Below, piece by piece: positions 25,501 to 33,871 of a DNA stretch of 39,439 nt (within the stretch, counting starts at the first letter, position 1; every line of letters begins with the position of its first letter). Where the stretch lies: the IMG/VR virus record IMGVR_UViG_3300008113_000196, positions 1 to 39,439 of that record, one strand, 5' to 3'. The notes under the pieces are model-generated. The model ran no database searches, had not been told where the DNA came from, and saw only the letters and a program-made list of their open reading frames with translations. The stretch comes from a virus. The position numbers were made by a program, and so were the translations under genes.

Positions 25501-28500
25501 TTATCAACGCAATACAACAAGGTGTATATAATTTTAGGTACAAACAAAAAGATCTATACCCCTATAAAAATGCCGCTTACTTGTTTTTAAATAGTCTTCC
25601 TTTAGGAACCCTTAGAGAAAAATATAAAAACAATGACGGAACTTCTACCACAGATCTTAGTTACATATTATCAACACTCAAAAAGTTTGGTGCGGTCCAC
25701 AAACTACCTTATGCTTGGATTTTAAAATATGGATCTATTTGGCATAGATACAAAATTTATAACGAAACAGGTAATGATATGTTGGACCCAATTTGGACCA
25801 ACTTCAATTACTTGGAAAATTGGGATCCAGGTTTTTCGTCAAATACTAAAACGTATAACTTAACAATCGATGGTACACCAAGAAGTTTAGTATTAGATAC
25901 AACAAGCACAGGATCAAACCCTTTTACCGACATCACTACAGGATTTTACCCACAACTTATTGATGACTTTAATGTATTTTTACAAGGGTTAAAACTTTTT
26001 AGTGGACAAACACAAGTTACTGGTAATTGTACAATACAAAACGTTTCAGGTAATTGTTCTACTTTTGTTATATCGGGAAGTTGTACACCTTCAGGATCTG
26101 CTATAACTATCAACAATATCACAAATACTTTGTTAAAAAGTGGTTACACAATAAATCTACCACAATTTAATATAAATTTAGTAATAACAGGTCAGTTGAA
26201 TGGAGTGACTGGAGGTACAGGTACTTATACCGTAACACCAAGTTTTAGTTCGGTAACTCAAAATTTTACAGGACCAAGCTTTGTTAATATAATACAAACA
26301 AGTTTAAATTCAATTTCTAACGGATTGATACTAACTGGATCTTCATTACCTAACCCAATTACAATATTAAATCAAATTAGTGGTACTACAGATGGAATTG
26401 GTTTATATAGTATAACACCATCCTCAGCGGTGACATCTAATTTTGTCGCATTAAATCCATTGTTACAAGTTAATAGTGTAGACACCAATGTTATTTCAGG
26501 TGGTACTATTTTAAATGGTCCGTCGTTAAATGGTAACGTAAATGTTATTAGTCAAGTTTCAGGTACTACAGGAGGTAAAGGATTATACGTTATAGGTTCA
26601 GGTCAAACTACCACAACATCTCCTTTTGTCGCACAAAACGCTTTTATTGCGGGTATAGGATCTTCTTCTATACAACCACTTTTAGATGATAAAAAATTGA
26701 TCATGTTTAATACAACCAGCTCAACAATTTTAGAAACTCCTGGATTTGATACAAATAATAATCAAAGAAGTATGAGGGTTGCACCATGGTCGGTCGTTGT
26801 TAGAACTACAGATAACACGGGTTATTATGTTTTACCATCATTTGGATCAAACATAAATCAAGCCAAAGGTGAAGCGTTTAAAAATGGAAATATGAAAATT
26901 GAACTTTCCAATAATCCGTCGATGTTTAATGGAACCGTCAGATTGTTTTGGAACGCACCTCAATACGGGTGGTTTGATAATTCAAAATTAAAAAAGAATG
27001 ACCCAAAAACTTACCTAAAAAAAATACTTAACGAACAAAAAGAACAACAAAATTTTTTAATTTCAGGTAAGATAACCGATTATACTGATTTTGAAGAATT
27101 ATTTACAACCTTTAATACTAAAACTTTAGATTATTTTGAGTCTGAATTTTTAAATTTTAGTAGGTCAATTTATGATTATGTAGATACATTACCACCTACA
27201 ACAACAACTGAGGCTACAACAAATGTTTTGAACACAGCGACAAATCCAGATGGGAGTGTAGGTTTACAAAGTGATAAAACCTTCAAAAATTTTCATTACT
27301 TGATGAGAGAGTTAATGAAAATAAAACTACCTACAGGAACATCACCAGAAACTAAATTGTCTGAAATTATTACGAGTCAAAATCAAACATTCCAACAAAT
27401 ATTAACCGCTTTTATGAATTATGACGTGGTTTTTAAATATGGAAACCCTTCAGAATTTAATAAAAGATTGTTTTTTACTTTCTCAACAAGATACTTAGAG
27501 GAACCATTTATTTATGGGCCGTATGAGCAAGGTACATTACCAACACAAGGAGGATCGGTTACTTTAACGGCATCAAAACAACAAAGTCCTGAAACTTGGA
27601 AAGCCTTAGAATATTACGTTGGATACTCAACAATTCCAGAACTTACTTATAAAAACAATGGTTCATATATTACAGATTTTTTTGTTGATTTAAACGTCCA
27701 ATTTAATGAAAAAAATGTACAAGATTTTGCACCAATTATTAAAATATACGCAACTGAAAAATTAAAAAATAACAATTTAAATTTAACATCGTTTTATGCT
27801 TTAATGGACAAATATATAGTTGAATCAGAAAACTATATTAACAATGTTATAAATGTAATGTTACCTGCGGTCAGAAAACAACTACCAAATGTTTTTATTA
27901 CACAAGAAGATACTCAAAATAGGGCAAATCTTGAGGCCGGGTTTACAGAACAAACCAGAACTGAATTATGGGAAACATTTAAAGCATTAAATGATACTTG
28001 GATCTCAGGGTTTGACTTTCAAAATAAAACTTTATTTGAGGATGTTTTGTTGGTAGACAGAGCAAGTAGAAATGTGGGGGATAAAATTATTGTAGATATT
28101 TTTCAAATAAAAGATTTAATACAAGACTCGAGTTATAAAAATAATTTATTAGATATTATTACAACTATTTTGGTTCAAAATAATTTTCAACATTTTATGT
28201 TACCAGCATTTGTTAATTTTTACAATATTCAAGATGCTCAAAAAAACCCAACACCACGACCTGATGGTTCTTTGGAATTTGCAGAAACTTTATTTGGTAC
28301 ATTTTTGAATGTTGATTACAGACAAAGCGCTCCAAAGTTTCTTTGTTATTATGTTAACAAACCAAGTGAGCACTTAGATATGAAAGATAACATTGATTAC
28401 AGATATAGAGATGACGCATTTGATTTAAGAAGAGCTAGTGATAATCCATTACAAGAAAATCAAGCAAATAAAGTGGATTGGGACAAATCAAACAAAGTTG

Positions 28501-29642
28501 TAGGGTTCAATATTGACATAGGAAGACAAAACCAACAAATATTTAAAAGTTTTAGTGTCTCACAAACACCAGGAAAACCAACATCTGAATCTTTAGAAAT
28601 GTTAAATCAAATGGCTAACTTGGGTGGAAACAGACGATCAACAACTCAATCCGTTTCTTTATATAATCTTTATAAAAATAGAAGCTATGAATGTAATGTT
28701 GAAATGATGGGATGTGCTTTGATCCAACCCTTAATGTACTTCAACATAAGAAATGTACCTATGTTCTCAGGCCCTTATATGATTACTAAGGTTACTCATC
28801 AAATTGCTGATAATGATTTTACAACTAGTTTCACTGGAACTAGACAACCATTTTATAGTTTACCTAAAATTGATAATTTCTTACAAACATTGAATATTAA
28901 AATCTTATCAACAATCCAAACTAAAATACAACAAAGAGAACAACAGGCTCGTCAAAGTCCTGAAAACATTAAAGCACAACAACAAAATGTGATTGCTAAT
29001 TTACAATCTCAAGATACTTTAACCAAAAGTCAGGATTGTGTCACTCAGATAAATCCACGCTATAGGGACTATACAGGAATTGATGTACCACAACAAACTT
29101 CAGTAACAACAAAACAATTATTTGAAACAATTAAAGATGTTTTAGTTGCAAGAGGTTACTCGGTAACAGGATCTACAACATATCTTTTAGCCGACCTTGC
29201 TTTTTCTTTTATATACGTTGATTCAGGTAATAACACAGGAATAACAGGATATGAAAACAATTACTCAACAATAAATTTGACTGAGGTTTATGGTGACTCG
29301 TTTATTACTTATATTAAAAGAAATTATTTCTGTGTTAGTAGAGGTGCAAACCCTAATTTACCTGTGGCATCCTTCGATAGTTTTAAAGACTTCATAGAAT
29401 TTGTTATAGATAGACTATCGGCAATTCCATCAAATATAGTTGCCGATGCGAATTTGTTTGATTTAGGGACTAAACAAGGGGCTGCAAAGGCATTTGCAAA
29501 ACAATATATCTTGAATTATCCATTGGCACAACAACAAAATGTTTATGACTCAATGGTAGAACAAGATAAGTTAACAGTACAACAAGAAATGGAAAGAGCG
29601 TCAGACATTTTCAAAACTGTACAAACTTTCAGAACTAATTGA
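22569..29642 (+). CDS. Giant baseplate hub-like protein
   Basis: A 2357-residue protein, the largest gene here. The N-terminal 250 residues (for example GIKSISVNVGTDFLPVIDIE and LPYPQFTLTLKGFYGK) look like a tube-type beta domain. Near the C-terminus (about residues 1975-2110) the segments VGFNIDIGRQNQQIFKSFSV and MYFNIRNVPMFSGPYMITK, then TSFTGTRQPF, resemble baseplate hub proteins of the gp27/VgrG/gpD type. This suggests that both ends form the hub and that the middle of more than 1500 residues is an enormous insertion. Within the middle, residues about 1190-1360 hold three copies of a 60-residue repeat. No lysozyme or other enzyme motif is obvious. Probably sits at the centre of the baseplate below the tube. 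Confidence 0.7.
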   Translation: MADNGENILVEFDYDNITLIDPNKLVDQEGNVKDRLVKQEDLVMYANLECNVLPRTKLAVGTAMNDSQRTISVGKINFLNPGNKTFLDTGWSDELTGKYTVQGKGVNQQRQTAVKNPNKSDDFYITQNLNSNGTPGAVDNGFLGIKSISVNVGTDFLPVIDIEMEDIKGRGLFEGGNNSPYAAFFQLPYPQFTLTLKGFYGKAVKFPIMIQSFTFKFNSTTHNYEISLKFYGYKYTLLSYVNFGALMAVPHMYNNVVNQNTLTAVQGTNTNQTSLQTPSIVSRGYQKMKEIYSDYKSKGLIPDNFPEITLNQLNYRLQTFIDKVLEDFSKENLGVLTEMTNYTNTLTAYQQAVFVYLSSWYNTYMDVKNPVVLKNGTNVYRFQKKYDAQKRETALTELDGILKDYNTKLNENSVLGANGSYTIGTKTVQPKIPFKIDLATFVKQIPTENDIDLEKTFRAQETAPKGTLSPTNTAPTGFTQTDLAYNTFRTNFTREFNDLKGNYYFFEGEKSYMSIVETMAKEAARIRTQVEQQITESLALKFNSKGEDGLGFTPSVRNILAVFYCQGEAFLRLMDEVHKKAWEQRENPFRRAAIFGNQTTAPSVDVKTSTQNNEPIYPWPQVIQETVSDDNTEKFQVIYPGAQNVATSYRAFNPEIWPEVEFVEQFIKGYTQRQNDANKRGAEFNDIDIQPSRASLNAIDFPITNEVFQNKEESKYFFEIYERLMLNAYYSRLNRMSGYNLSIYQAEADDEAVNILKSLGQDNPYLSKTIKEYLLDGSNYLPFLRHISNQGQGDSWQGFIRGEFVTPYIKNDVANPNLLYNGDIIVSTKSQPNVSLSDDKNITNLEKYFTSSSSTNEFEFGDVYPITNLNWDKKNLANGKSLNNANEAYDTKDVLEYNDTQKTITNFENDDNFNTKKPFTHFNFLNLNVTPDTSDLKVFYNTREYKNQLITEGNISYDNYSGNLVADQTTSMLNTPYFINAIQQGVYNFRYKQKDLYPYKNAAYLFLNSLPLGTLREKYKNNDGTSTTDLSYILSTLKKFGAVHKLPYAWILKYGSIWHRYKIYNETGNDMLDPIWTNFNYLENWDPGFSSNTKTYNLTIDGTPRSLVLDTTSTGSNPFTDITTGFYPQLIDDFNVFLQGLKLFSGQTQVTGNCTIQNVSGNCSTFVISGSCTPSGSAITINNITNTLLKSGYTINLPQFNINLVITGQLNGVTGGTGTYTVTPSFSSVTQNFTGPSFVNIIQTSLNSISNGLILTGSSLPNPITILNQISGTTDGIGLYSITPSSAVTSNFVALNPLLQVNSVDTNVISGGTILNGPSLNGNVNVISQVSGTTGGKGLYVIGSGQTTTTSPFVAQNAFIAGIGSSSIQPLLDDKKLIMFNTTSSTILETPGFDTNNNQRSMRVAPWSVVVRTTDNTGYYVLPSFGSNINQAKGEAFKNGNMKIELSNNPSMFNGTVRLFWNAPQYGWFDNSKLKKNDPKTYLKKILNEQKEQQNFLISGKITDYTDFEELFTTFNTKTLDYFESEFLNFSRSIYDYVDTLPPTTTTEATTNVLNTATNPDGSVGLQSDKTFKNFHYLMRELMKIKLPTGTSPETKLSEIITSQNQTFQQILTAFMNYDVVFKYGNPSEFNKRLFFTFSTRYLEEPFIYGPYEQGTLPTQGGSVTLTASKQQSPETWKALEYYVGYSTIPELTYKNNGSYITDFFVDLNVQFNEKNVQDFAPIIKIYATEKLKNNNLNLTSFYALMDKYIVESENYINNVINVMLPAVRKQLPNVFITQEDTQNRANLEAGFTEQTRTELWETFKALNDTWISGFDFQNKTLFEDVLLVDRASRNVGDKIIVDIFQIKDLIQDSSYKNNLLDIITTILVQNNFQHFMLPAFVNFYNIQDAQKNPTPRPDGSLEFAETLFGTFLNVDYRQSAPKFLCYYVNKPSEHLDMKDNIDYRYRDDAFDLRRASDNPLQENQANKVDWDKSNKVVGFNIDIGRQNQQIFKSFSVSQTPGKPTSESLEMLNQMANLGGNRRSTTQSVSLYNLYKNRSYECNVEMMGCALIQPLMYFNIRNVPMFSGPYMITKVTHQIADNDFTTSFTGTRQPFYSLPKIDNFLQTLNIKILSTIQTKIQQREQQARQSPENIKAQQQNVIANLQSQDTLTKSQDCVTQINPRYRDYTGIDVPQQTSVTTKQLFETIKDVLVARGYSVTGSTTYLLADLAFSFIYVDSGNNTGITGYENNYSTINLTEVYGDSFITYIKRNYFCVSRGANPNLPVASFDSFKDFIEFVIDRLSAIPSNIVADANLFDLGTKQGAAKAFAKQYILNYPLAQQQNVYDSMVEQDKLTVQQEMERASDIFKTVQTFRTN
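26140..26640 (+). repeat. Three 60-residue repeats in the hub protein
   Basis: Diagnostic cores NGVTGGTGTY (residue 1211), SGTTDGIGLY (1271) and SGTTGGKGLY (1331) are spaced exactly 60 residues, or 180 bases, apart. Each is preceded by a hydrophobic strand ending in Q and followed by a strand ending near (T/S)xxF. Similar SGTTGG-G-Y modules occur in many phage fibre and surface proteins. Confidence 0.85.
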
Positions 29643-29650
29643 TATTTATA
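29643..29650 (+). promoter_or_regulatory. Late-promoter motif before the 74-residue gene
   Basis: TATTTATA directly after the TGA of the hub gene and 12 bases before the ATG at 29663. Favours that ATG over a TTG at 29639. Confidence 0.55.
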
Positions 29651-29662
29651 AATAAAAACGAT

Positions 29663-29887
29663 ATGAGTACAAAGATGTTATTAGATAACTACCTCGGAAA
29701 AAATACGAGAGTATCTGAAAAAGATATGGGTGATGGTACAAAACAAGTGTGTGATTTAGACACAGGTGACTGTTACACTGTAAGAATGAAAGACGGACTT
29801 ATTGAAAGAGTTGACAATACAATGAAAACATTCAAGAAAATTCAAGTCGAAACCAATCATGGTATAAAAACATTATTAAACGGTTAA
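29663..29887 (+). CDS. Small unknown protein
   Basis: A 74-residue protein of unknown function, beginning MSTKMLLDNYLGKNTRV. It has a short beta-like centre (QVCDLDTGDCYTVRMKDG) with two cysteines in a D-(L)-D-T-G-D-C pattern, then a basic tail. No domain is recognised. The start chosen is ATG 29663, since the late motif lies between it and the possible TTG at 29639. The next gene begins 1 base after its stop codon. Confidence 0.7.
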   Translation: MSTKMLLDNYLGKNTRVSEKDMGDGTKQVCDLDTGDCYTVRMKDGLIERVDNTMKTFKKIQVETNHGIKTLLNG

Positions 29888-29888
29888 G

Positions 29889-30605
29889 ATGGCTTTAGAT
29901 GAAAAAATAATAAAAGAAATTGCAAGATATAAATCTATAAATAGATATATCATGGAACAAGATGTTCCACCACCACCTGCTGATCCATTAGCGGATCCAG
30001 CGGCTGCCGGAGCACCACCAGCAGATCCATTAGCCGACCCTGCAGCGGCAGGAGCACCTCCGGTAGATCCCGCAGCGGCAGGAGCAGACCCTGCGGCTCC
30101 AGCTCCACCTGCAGCACCTGAAGGGGCACCTATAGATGCGGAAACCGATCCTGATGTTGAGGAAGTACCTGCTGAAGGGGAAGAAGGTGAAGAAACTGAA
30201 GAACTTGATATAACTGATTTAGTTGATTCGCAAAAAACAATGGCAGACAAACAAGAAGAATATTTTACAAATCTTTTTGATCAAATTAAAAACATGGAAA
30301 CAAAGTTAGCTGAAATGGATTCAATAGTTTCAAAATTAGATAGTTTAGAATCTAAGGTTGAAAAATATAGACCTAAAACGGCACAAGAAAAATTACAATT
30401 ACGTTCATTAGATTCAGGCCCTTTTAAACAAAATTTGTCAGATTTCTTCGATGAGAAAAAAGACGAAATGGAACAAACAGGAAAAAATGAATATGTTTTA
30501 ACTCAAGATGAGGTTGAAAGTTTCAGCCCTTCTGAAATTGAAAAATCATTTAATGAACCTATGGAAGATGAGGACGATATTTTATTAAACAGATTTAATT
30601 CATAA
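29889..30605 (+). CDS. Ala-Pro-rich protein with coiled coil, probably virion-associated
   Basis: A 238-residue acidic protein. Order of regions: a basic N-terminal helix (MALDEKIIKEIARYKSINRY), a low-complexity Pro/Ala region with repeats (29-81), a very acidic stretch (82-110), a likely coiled coil (about 117-160, with LAEMDSIVSKLDSLESKVEK) and an acidic C-terminus. It ends in the last gene of the late operon, followed by a strong terminator. Possible roles are a scaffold, an internal head protein or a minor structural protein; none can be proven here. The N-terminal helix resembles that of the HAD-like protein in being basic and amphipathic. The Pro/Ala segment is much richer in G+C than its surroundings because of the codons needed. 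Confidence 0.75.
   Translation: MALDEKIIKEIARYKSINRYIMEQDVPPPPADPLADPAAAGAPPADPLADPAAAGAPPVDPAAAGADPAAPAPPAAPEGAPIDAETDPDVEEVPAEGEEGEETEELDITDLVDSQKTMADKQEEYFTNLFDQIKNMETKLAEMDSIVSKLDSLESKVEKYRPKTAQEKLQLRSLDSGPFKQNLSDFFDEKKDEMEQTGKNEYVLTQDEVESFSPSEIEKSFNEPMEDEDDILLNRFNS
29973..30086 (+). repeat. Pro-Ala repeat units
   Basis: Encodes two exact 14-residue units PPADPLADPAAAGA (residues 29-42 and 43-56), then a shortened unit PPVDPAAAGA (57-66). The copies differ at the DNA level at synonymous positions, so they have been kept by selection or are not recent. Confidence 0.9.
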
Positions 30606-30607
30606 GT

Positions 30608-30642
30608 TTTAAGGTCGAAAAAATCGACCTTAAACTTTTTTT
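30608..30642 (+). terminator. Rho-independent terminator at the end of the late block
   Basis: Perfect 11-bp stem TTTAAGGTCGA / TCGACCTTAAA with loop AAAAA, then C and seven T. It separates the morphogenesis operon from the gp32 gene. Confidence 0.93.
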
Positions 30643-30653
30643 GGCGACACAAT

Positions 30654-30682
30654 TTGACTATAACTTTTTATACACTTATAAT
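30654..30682 (+). promoter_or_regulatory. Sigma70-like promoter for the gp32 gene
   Basis: TTGACT at 30654-30659 and TATAAT at 30677-30682 with a 17-base spacer, a near-consensus sigma70 promoter, 12 bases after the terminator and 29 bases before the gp32 ATG. T4 early and middle promoters have the same TATAAT element. A Bacteroidota host would not be expected to use TTGACA-type -35 boxes, so this is relevant to host choice. Confidence 0.6.
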
Positions 30683-30711
30683 TTACACATAAACCTTTAA
30701 TTTTTTAACAC

Positions 30712-31575
30712 ATGGCGACAAATTCATTAGACGCAGTACTTGCACAGTACGAGAAATCACAAAGTAGTTCTAATACTACAAACAAAATGTCTTCAGAAGA
30801 CCGAATGAAAAAATACTTTGCGGCTCTTTTGAAAGATAATGAAAAACAAGGACAAAGAAGAGTACGTATTCTTCCTACACCAGACGGATCTTCACCGTTC
30901 AAAGAAGTATGGTTCCACGAGATCCTTGTGGACGGTAAATACCAAAAATTTTACGATCCAGGAAAAAATGACAATGAGCGTTCACCTTTGAATGAAGTTT
31001 ACGAAGAACTAATGTCAACAGGTAAAGAGGCTGATAAACAATTAGCAACACAATACAAAGCTCGTAAATTTTACATTGTAAAAGTTATTGATCGTGATAA
31101 CGAACAAGATGGAGTTAAATTTTGGAGATTTAAACACAACTACAAACAAGAAGGAATCCTTGATAAAATTATTCCAATATGGAAAGCTAAAGGAGATGTC
31201 ACAGATCCTGATACAGGACGTGATTTAATTCTTGAGTTAACCAAAGCAAAAACACCAAAAGGTGCATTTTACACCGTAATCCAAACCGTAATGTATGATG
31301 ATCCTTCTGCAATTTCACAAGACGAAAACCAAATGGCCGAGTGGGTTGGAGATGAAATGACTTGGGAAGACGTTTATTCAAAAAAACCTTTGGAATATTT
31401 AGAGGCGATCGCAAGAGGTGAAACACCACGTTGGGATTCAGATAAAGGAGGTTATGTATATTCTAATGATGAAACTTCTGAAGTATCCATGGGAGGTACA
31501 ACACCACCAAAATCAATCAATGAAGTTGCCGATCCACAGGCAAATGATGAGGTTGACGAAGAATTACCATTCTAA
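30712..31575 (+). CDS. 32: Single-stranded DNA-binding protein (gp32-like)
   Basis: Coats single-stranded DNA in replication and recombination. The 287 residues follow the gp32 plan: a basic N-terminal segment for cooperative binding, an OB-fold core (for example RVRILPTPDG at 50-59 and KFWRFKHNYKQEG) and an acidic tail. The tail ends DEVDEELPF, like the acidic tip with a final Pro-Phe of bacterial SSB proteins, which is the docking site for partner proteins. The whole protein has no cysteine, so the zinc-binding site of T4 gp32 is missing; SPLNEVYEELMS occupies the place where the zinc ligands would be. It has its own promoter upstream and terminator downstream, which fits the need for very high expression. 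Confidence 0.9.
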   Translation: MATNSLDAVLAQYEKSQSSSNTTNKMSSEDRMKKYFAALLKDNEKQGQRRVRILPTPDGSSPFKEVWFHEILVDGKYQKFYDPGKNDNERSPLNEVYEELMSTGKEADKQLATQYKARKFYIVKVIDRDNEQDGVKFWRFKHNYKQEGILDKIIPIWKAKGDVTDPDTGRDLILELTKAKTPKGAFYTVIQTVMYDDPSAISQDENQMAEWVGDEMTWEDVYSKKPLEYLEAIARGETPRWDSDKGGYVYSNDETSEVSMGGTTPPKSINEVADPQANDEVDEELPF

Positions 31576-31594
31576 TTTATTATCAAATTAAATG

Positions 31595-31626
31595 AACGGG
31601 AGCAGTTTATTGTTCCCGTTTTTTTT
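31595..31626 (+). terminator. Rho-independent terminator after gp32
   Basis: 10-bp stem AACGGGAGCA / TGTTCCCGTT with one G-U pair and loop GTTTAT, followed by six T. Lies 20 bases after the gp32 stop. Confidence 0.9.
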
Positions 31627-31652
31627 GTTATATTTTTAAAAAAGAAAATATT

Positions 31653-31874
31653 ATGAAACCTATTATCGCAGAAAAATTGAAAGATGCTTTGATAAAAAAA
31701 TACGAAGCGGAAATTGCAGATGCGGAAGCAAGATTATACATCTATTTCACAAATCCTGTTGGTATTGGAGAACATCCCCAACATACTGAAGAGATGGATA
31801 TTTTAGTTGGTAAACTGACTGACGCAAAAGACAAATTAGAAACAATTACAAATTTTAAAATTTACGAACTGTAA
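31653..31874 (+). CDS. Small conserved-type protein between gp32 and uvsX
   Basis: A 73-residue, mainly helical protein of unknown function (starts MKPIIAEKLKDALIKKY). The helices are highly charged and could form a coiled-coil dimer. Its stop codon overlaps the uvsX start (TAATG at 31872-31876), so it is translated together with the recombinase and may work with it. No domain is recognised. Confidence 0.75.
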   Translation: MKPIIAEKLKDALIKKYEAEIADAEARLYIYFTNPVGIGEHPQHTEEMDILVGKLTDAKDKLETITNFKIYEL

Positions 31875-32881
31875 TGGCACTTAAAAAAAACGACTTTAGT
31901 TCGTTGAAGAAAAAATTCTCTTCGGACGCGAAATACAAACCTCAAAGATTTTTTGATCTTGGTCCTGAATTTTTAGATGCGGTAGGACTACCTGGCCCCG
32001 CTATTGGTCACCTTAACATGTTATTAGGCCACTCTGATACAGGTAAAACCACAGCACTTATCAAAACGGCGGTTGATGCTCAAAAAAAAGGTATTTTACC
32101 CGTGTTTATTATTACGGAACAAAAATGGTCTTTCGAACACTCAAAAATAATGGGGTTTGAATGTGAAGAAGTGGTTGATGAAGAAACAGGTGAGTTAACT
32201 TGGGACGGATTCTTCTTGTTCAATAACAACTTCAGTTATATTGAACAAATCACAGACTATATAAACGATCTATTAGATGCACAAGAAAAAGGTGAATTAG
32301 ATTATTCACTTTGTATTATGTGGGATTCAGTTGGTTCTGTTCCTTGTAAAATGACTTACGAAGGTAAAGGTGGTAAACAACATAACGCATCTACATTGGC
32401 CGACAAAATTGGTATGGGTATCAACCAACGTATTTCAGGATCTCGTAAAGCTGATTCAAAATATGAAAATACCTTAATTATTGTTAATCAGCCTTGGGTA
32501 GAATTACCTGACAATCCATTTGGTCAACCTAAGATCAAAGCTAAAGGTGGTGAAGCAATTTGGTTAAACTCTTCTTTGGTATTTTTATTCGGAAATCAAA
32601 AAGGTGCGGGAACAACAAAGATTACGGCAACAAAAGATAAAAGAACTGTGAAGTTCGCTTCGAGAACAAAAGTGTCGGTTATGAAAAACCACATCAATGG
32701 TCTTGGTTTTGAAGACGGAAGAATTATTGTTACTCCACACGGATTCTTACCAGGTAAAGATACAACAGAGGAAAAATCATCAATAGAAAAGTATAAGAAA
32801 GAATATGCTGACTATTGGAAAGATATAATCGGAGTTGATGGTGACTTTGATTTGAAAACAGAAAAAGAAGAAGTAGAGTAG
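31874..32881 (+). CDS. uvsX: UvsX recombinase (RecA-like)
   Basis: Strand-exchange protein for phage recombination and recombination-dependent replication. The 335 residues are shorter than T4 UvsX (391). Walker A is GHSDTGKT (52-59) and Walker B lies in LCIMWDS (about 153-159). The later NQPWVE segment and the glycine-containing loop KAKGGEAIW fit the L2 region and neighbouring core of RecA-like proteins. The C-terminal acidic tail (DGDFDLKTEKEEVE) is like that of UvsX. ATG overlaps the stop of the preceding small gene; the RNase H gene follows after 22 bases. Confidence 0.92.
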   Translation: MALKKNDFSSLKKKFSSDAKYKPQRFFDLGPEFLDAVGLPGPAIGHLNMLLGHSDTGKTTALIKTAVDAQKKGILPVFIITEQKWSFEHSKIMGFECEEVVDEETGELTWDGFFLFNNNFSYIEQITDYINDLLDAQEKGELDYSLCIMWDSVGSVPCKMTYEGKGGKQHNASTLADKIGMGINQRISGSRKADSKYENTLIIVNQPWVELPDNPFGQPKIKAKGGEAIWLNSSLVFLFGNQKGAGTTKITATKDKRTVKFASRTKVSVMKNHINGLGFEDGRIIVTPHGFLPGKDTTEEKSSIEKYKKEYADYWKDIIGVDGDFDLKTEKEEVE

Positions 32882-32903
32882 AAATCATTTAAGATTTTAG
32901 GAA

Positions 32904-33863
32904 GTGTCCAAAACATTATTAGTAGACGGAAATAATTTATTGAAAATTGGGTTTCACGGTGTTAGAGAGATCTATCACAATGGGAGACACGTTGGTGGTG
33001 TTTGGCACTTTCTAAATACTCTTCGTAAATTCTTGGAAGAACACAACTATGATAAGGTCGTGGTATTTTGGGATTCTAAAACCTCATCTTCGCAAAGAAG
33101 ATTGATTTACCCAAAGTACAAATTGAATCGGAGACCTTCCGAATCAGAACAAAAAGAAGATGCTTTCTTGGAACAAAAACAGAGGGTTAGACAATACCTC
33201 GAGGAGATGTTTGTAAGACAACTGGAAACAGAAAACGCAGAAGCTGATGACTTGATAGCCTACTACTGCCAAGTGTCCTTAGATGAGACTAAAACTATAT
33301 TCTCAAGCGATAGAGATTTGACCCAACTTATCTCTGAGAAAGTATCAATTTATTCACCAACTACAAAACAATATTACAAGTTGGGGGATAAGATTAAATT
33401 ACATGACATTGAAGTACCTCACTTTAATGTTAAGACCGTAAAGATACTCACTGGTGATAGTTCCGACAACATTGATGGAATCTTTTATCTAGGTGAGAAG
33501 ACTTTGGTTAAATTATTTCCCGAGTTACTTGAAGAATTAGTACAATTACCCTATATTTTGAGTACAAGTACTAATTTACTTAAAGAGGAAAAGGGAAACG
33601 TAGCTCTTCAGAATCTATTAAGTGGTAAAACTAAAGAAGGTATTTTTGGTGATGAATTTTTCGTAATCAACCAAAAACTTGTCGACTTAGATGAACCACT
33701 CTTAAGTGATGAGGACAAAGAATTGGTTAGATTATATTACACTGAGTCGATGGATCCCGACGGAAGAGGACATAGAAATCTAATCGCTTGGGTTAGTTTT
33801 TTGAAACCATTTCTAAAATTGACAAGAAAAGAAAAACAAAAATTTAGAAACAAAAAAAATTAA
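32904..33863 (+). CDS. rnh: RNase H / 5'-3' exonuclease (T4 Rnh-like, FEN family)
   Basis: Removes RNA primers from Okazaki fragments. The 319 residues (T4 RNase H is 305) carry the FEN/PIN nuclease metal site: D8 in VDGNNLL, E113, D115 and D116 in NAEADDLIAY, D136 and D138 in SSDRD, and D185 and D188 in TGDSSDNI, followed by the helix-hairpin-helix-like part. The start is GTG at 32904 with AGGA just upstream; no ATG lies nearby in frame. Part of the run uvsX-rnh-unknown-41. Confidence 0.9.
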   Translation: MSKTLLVDGNNLLKIGFHGVREIYHNGRHVGGVWHFLNTLRKFLEEHNYDKVVVFWDSKTSSSQRRLIYPKYKLNRRPSESEQKEDAFLEQKQRVRQYLEEMFVRQLETENAEADDLIAYYCQVSLDETKTIFSSDRDLTQLISEKVSIYSPTTKQYYKLGDKIKLHDIEVPHFNVKTVKILTGDSSDNIDGIFYLGEKTLVKLFPELLEELVQLPYILSTSTNLLKEEKGNVALQNLLSGKTKEGIFGDEFFVINQKLVDLDEPLLSDEDKELVRLYYTESMDPDGRGHRNLIAWVSFLKPFLKLTRKEKQKFRNKKN

Positions 33864-33871
33864 AAAACAAA

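Noticed and set aside
29639-29662. TTG start for the 74-residue gene
   Set aside because: It overlaps the hub stop codon and precedes the promoter octamer; ATG 29663 fits better.
29876-30250. 124-codon ORF on the minus strand rich in Ala, Gly and Ser
   Set aside because: It is the antisense shadow of the Pro-Ala repeat region; open only because of the biased codons of the plus-strand gene.
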